This document shows, in pieces, positions 5,531 through 6,628 of a DNA stretch of 6,628 bases. The notes below the pieces were generated by a model. That model was not told the DNA's origin and made no database searches. It worked only from the letters and a program-made list of their open reading frames with translations. The stretch covers positions 1-6,628 of the forward strand of contig CAAFRW010000026.1 in assembly GCA_900765575.1 (NCBI GenBank), read 5' to 3'. Numbering within the stretch: position 1 is the stretch's first letter; each line of letters starts with the position of its first letter. Source of the stretch: Bacteroidaceae bacterium (GTDB lineage Bacteria > Bacteroidota > Bacteroidia > Bacteroidales > Bacteroidaceae). The position numbers and the translations under genes are program-made.

Positions 5531-5707
5531 CTATCTTTGCTGGCAGAAAAGCGAAGAGAGGCTGCATCTTGGCATAAAAAATAGATAAGTTCTTTTATTC
5601 TGCATTCGGTTTGCACTATCTTTGCCCAGAAAGCAAAGATGGGCTGCACCTCAGCATAAAAAATAGACAAGTTCATTTTATTCTGCATTCGGTTTGCACT
5701 ATCTTTG
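5531..5707 (+). repeat. Approximately 84-bp tandem duplication carrying the promoter element
   Basis: Unit 1 is 5531-5615 (85 bases), unit 2 is 5616-5698 (83 bases), and a third begins at 5699 and breaks off after CTATCTTTG. The units share AGCATAAAAAATAG-like and TTTTATTCTGCATTCGGTTT blocks almost exactly, while the first 30 bases have diverged more. Each unit start carries TATCTTTG (5532-5539, 5617-5624, 5700-5707), a full TAnnTTTG match, so the duplication multiplied the rsmF promoter. Confidence 0.85.
5676..5707 (+). promoter_or_regulatory. Proximal promoter of the rRNA methyltransferase gene
   Basis: TATCTTTG at 5700-5707 matches TAnnTTTG. A TTTT at 5676-5679, 20 bases upstream, is in the right place for a degenerate -33 TTTG. 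Transcription would start near 5714, leaving a leader of about 15 bases before the ATG at 5729. The two upstream copies of the same element (5532-5539, 5617-5624) could give longer transcripts. Confidence 0.65.
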
Positions 5708-5728
5708 TGCCCAAAATAAGCAAACGAT

Positions 5729-6628
5729 ATGAATCTGCCTGTAGATTTTATAAATTATACCCGTCAGCTTTTAGGCGAAGAAGCCTATGTGCGTTTGGAA
5801 GAAGCTCTGCAACAAGAACCCCCGGTAAGTATTCGGGTCAATGAGATGAAATTCCAGACCGAGCGCCCTGCATCTTCTGTTTTGGCCTCTTCTTCGAAAG
5901 TGGGATGGTGTTCTACCGGCTATTATTTAAACGAAAGACCTACTTTTACTTTCGACCCTCTGTTTCATGCCGCATGCTATTATGTGCAGGAAGCTTCTTC
6001 TATGTTTGTAGAGCAGGTTTTGCGCACGTACGTAACGCAGCCTGTTGTGATGCTCGATTTGTGCGCCGCTCCGGGTGGCAAGTCTACACACGCCCGTTCC
6101 GTATTACCGGAAGGGAGCCTGTTGGTTGCCAATGAATTGATTCGGAACCGTTCTCAGGTACTGGCCGAGAATTTAATGAAGTGGGGACATCCGGAGGTAG
6201 TCATCACACAGAACGAACCGGCTGATTTTGCCACATTACCCTCTTTTTTCGATGTCATTCTTACCGATGTGCCTTGCTCCGGCGAAGGCATGTTCCGCAA
6301 AGATAAAGGAGCTATTGATGAATGGAGTAGCAACAACGTGACCATTTGCCGGAATCGTCAGCGTGATATTCTGAATCATATCTGGGATGCCCTGAAGCCC
6401 GGCGGGTTACTTATATATAGTACCTGTACCTATAATCTGTATGAGGATGAAGAAAATGTAGAGTGGCTCAGCCGTCAGTTCGGGGCGGAAGTGCTACCAG
6501 TTCCCGTACTTCCGGAATGGAATACGACCGGGAACCTGTCCGGGAAAGAGTTTCCTGTTTATCATTTCTTTCCGCATCGGACAAAAGGCGAAGGTTTCTT
6601 CTTGGCAGCACTGCGTAAACCGGATGCA
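5729..6628 (+). CDS. rsmF: rRNA cytosine-C5 methyltransferase, RsmF/NOL1-NOP2-Sun family (3' end outside window)
   Basis: The frame is open from the ATG at 5729 to the window end: 300 residues, without the C-terminal part. It opens with MNLPVDFINYTRQLLG and PPVSIRVNEMK, typical of the RsmF branch, followed by YYVQEASSM (84-92). The SAM-binding motif I is LDLCAAPGGKSTH (109-121). Motif IV, DVPCSGEGMFRKD (180-192), contains Cys183, which assists product release, and motif VI, STCTY (231-235), contains Cys233, the expected nucleophile that attacks the cytosine ring. FPHRTKGEGFF (281-291) is a further family motif. E. coli RsmF makes m5C1407 in 16S rRNA; the same target here is inference. Members normally run well beyond 400 residues, so roughly a third should lie past the window. 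It is preceded by a triplicated promoter element. Confidence 0.92.
   Translation, partial: MNLPVDFINYTRQLLGEEAYVRLEEALQQEPPVSIRVNEMKFQTERPASSVLASSSKVGWCSTGYYLNERPTFTFDPLFHAACYYVQEASSMFVEQVLRTYVTQPVVMLDLCAAPGGKSTHARSVLPEGSLLVANELIRNRSQVLAENLMKWGHPEVVITQNEPADFATLPSFFDVILTDVPCSGEGMFRKDKGAIDEWSSNNVTICRNRQRDILNHIWDALKPGGLLIYSTCTYNLYEDEENVEWLSRQFGAEVLPVPVLPEWNTTGNLSGKEFPVYHFFPHRTKGEGFFLAALRKPDA

Noticed and set aside
5611..6135. Plus-strand open frames overlapping the promoter repeats and the rRNA methyltransferase gene
   Set aside because: They are out of frame with the methyltransferase, whose motifs I, IV and VI are intact, and they begin inside non-coding tandem repeats.

Overview
The window looks like a chromosomal segment of a Bacteroides-type bacterium (order Bacteroidales). 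The evidence is moderately AT-rich DNA, start codons without Shine-Dalgarno sequences, repeated matches to the Bacteroidetes -7 promoter element TAnnTTTG, and protein families typical of gut Bacteroides. This is inferred from sequence character; no database search was possible.

Layout from left to right. Positions 1-337 are non-coding, with three imperfect 21-bp repeats near the left edge and the promoter of an Lrp/AsnC-family regulator (338-826, +). This gene meets folA tail to tail: the four bases TTAA at 823-826 supply both stop codons. folA (dihydrofolate reductase, 823-1320, -) and thyA (thymidylate synthase, 1324-2118, -) form a two-gene dTMP/folate operon separated by 3 bases and transcribed from a -7 element at 2145-2152. 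A divergent intergenic region of about 300 bases leads to a secreted outer-membrane beta-barrel protein (2421-3173, +) with its own promoter.

Positions 3174-3387 hold a terminator-like hairpin and a striking set of inverted and direct repeats that can form two mutually exclusive long hairpins. Next is a three-gene minus-strand operon: a signal-peptide-bearing multi-pass membrane protein (4271-5251), an ECF-type sigma factor (3704-4252), and a small two-TM protein with a cytoplasmic N-terminus (3388-3726) whose start overlaps the sigma gene. This resembles a membrane-linked signalling module in which one of the membrane proteins may control the sigma factor.

The last intergenic region (5252-5728) is the most unusual part. 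It contains four copies of a 16-bp dyad-symmetric repeat spaced 22, 21 and 22 bases apart (5325-5405), upstream of the sigma operon. It also contains an approximately 84-bp tandem duplication (5531-5707) that carries the -7 promoter element three times in front of an RsmF-type rRNA m5C methyltransferase gene (5729 to the window end, +, incomplete).

Functionally, the recognised genes are housekeeping (dTMP synthesis, rRNA modification), regulatory (Lrp, sigma factor) and envelope genes. No phage, transposase, CRISPR or RNA gene was found. The novelty lies in the intergenic repeats and the uncharacterised sigma/membrane operon.
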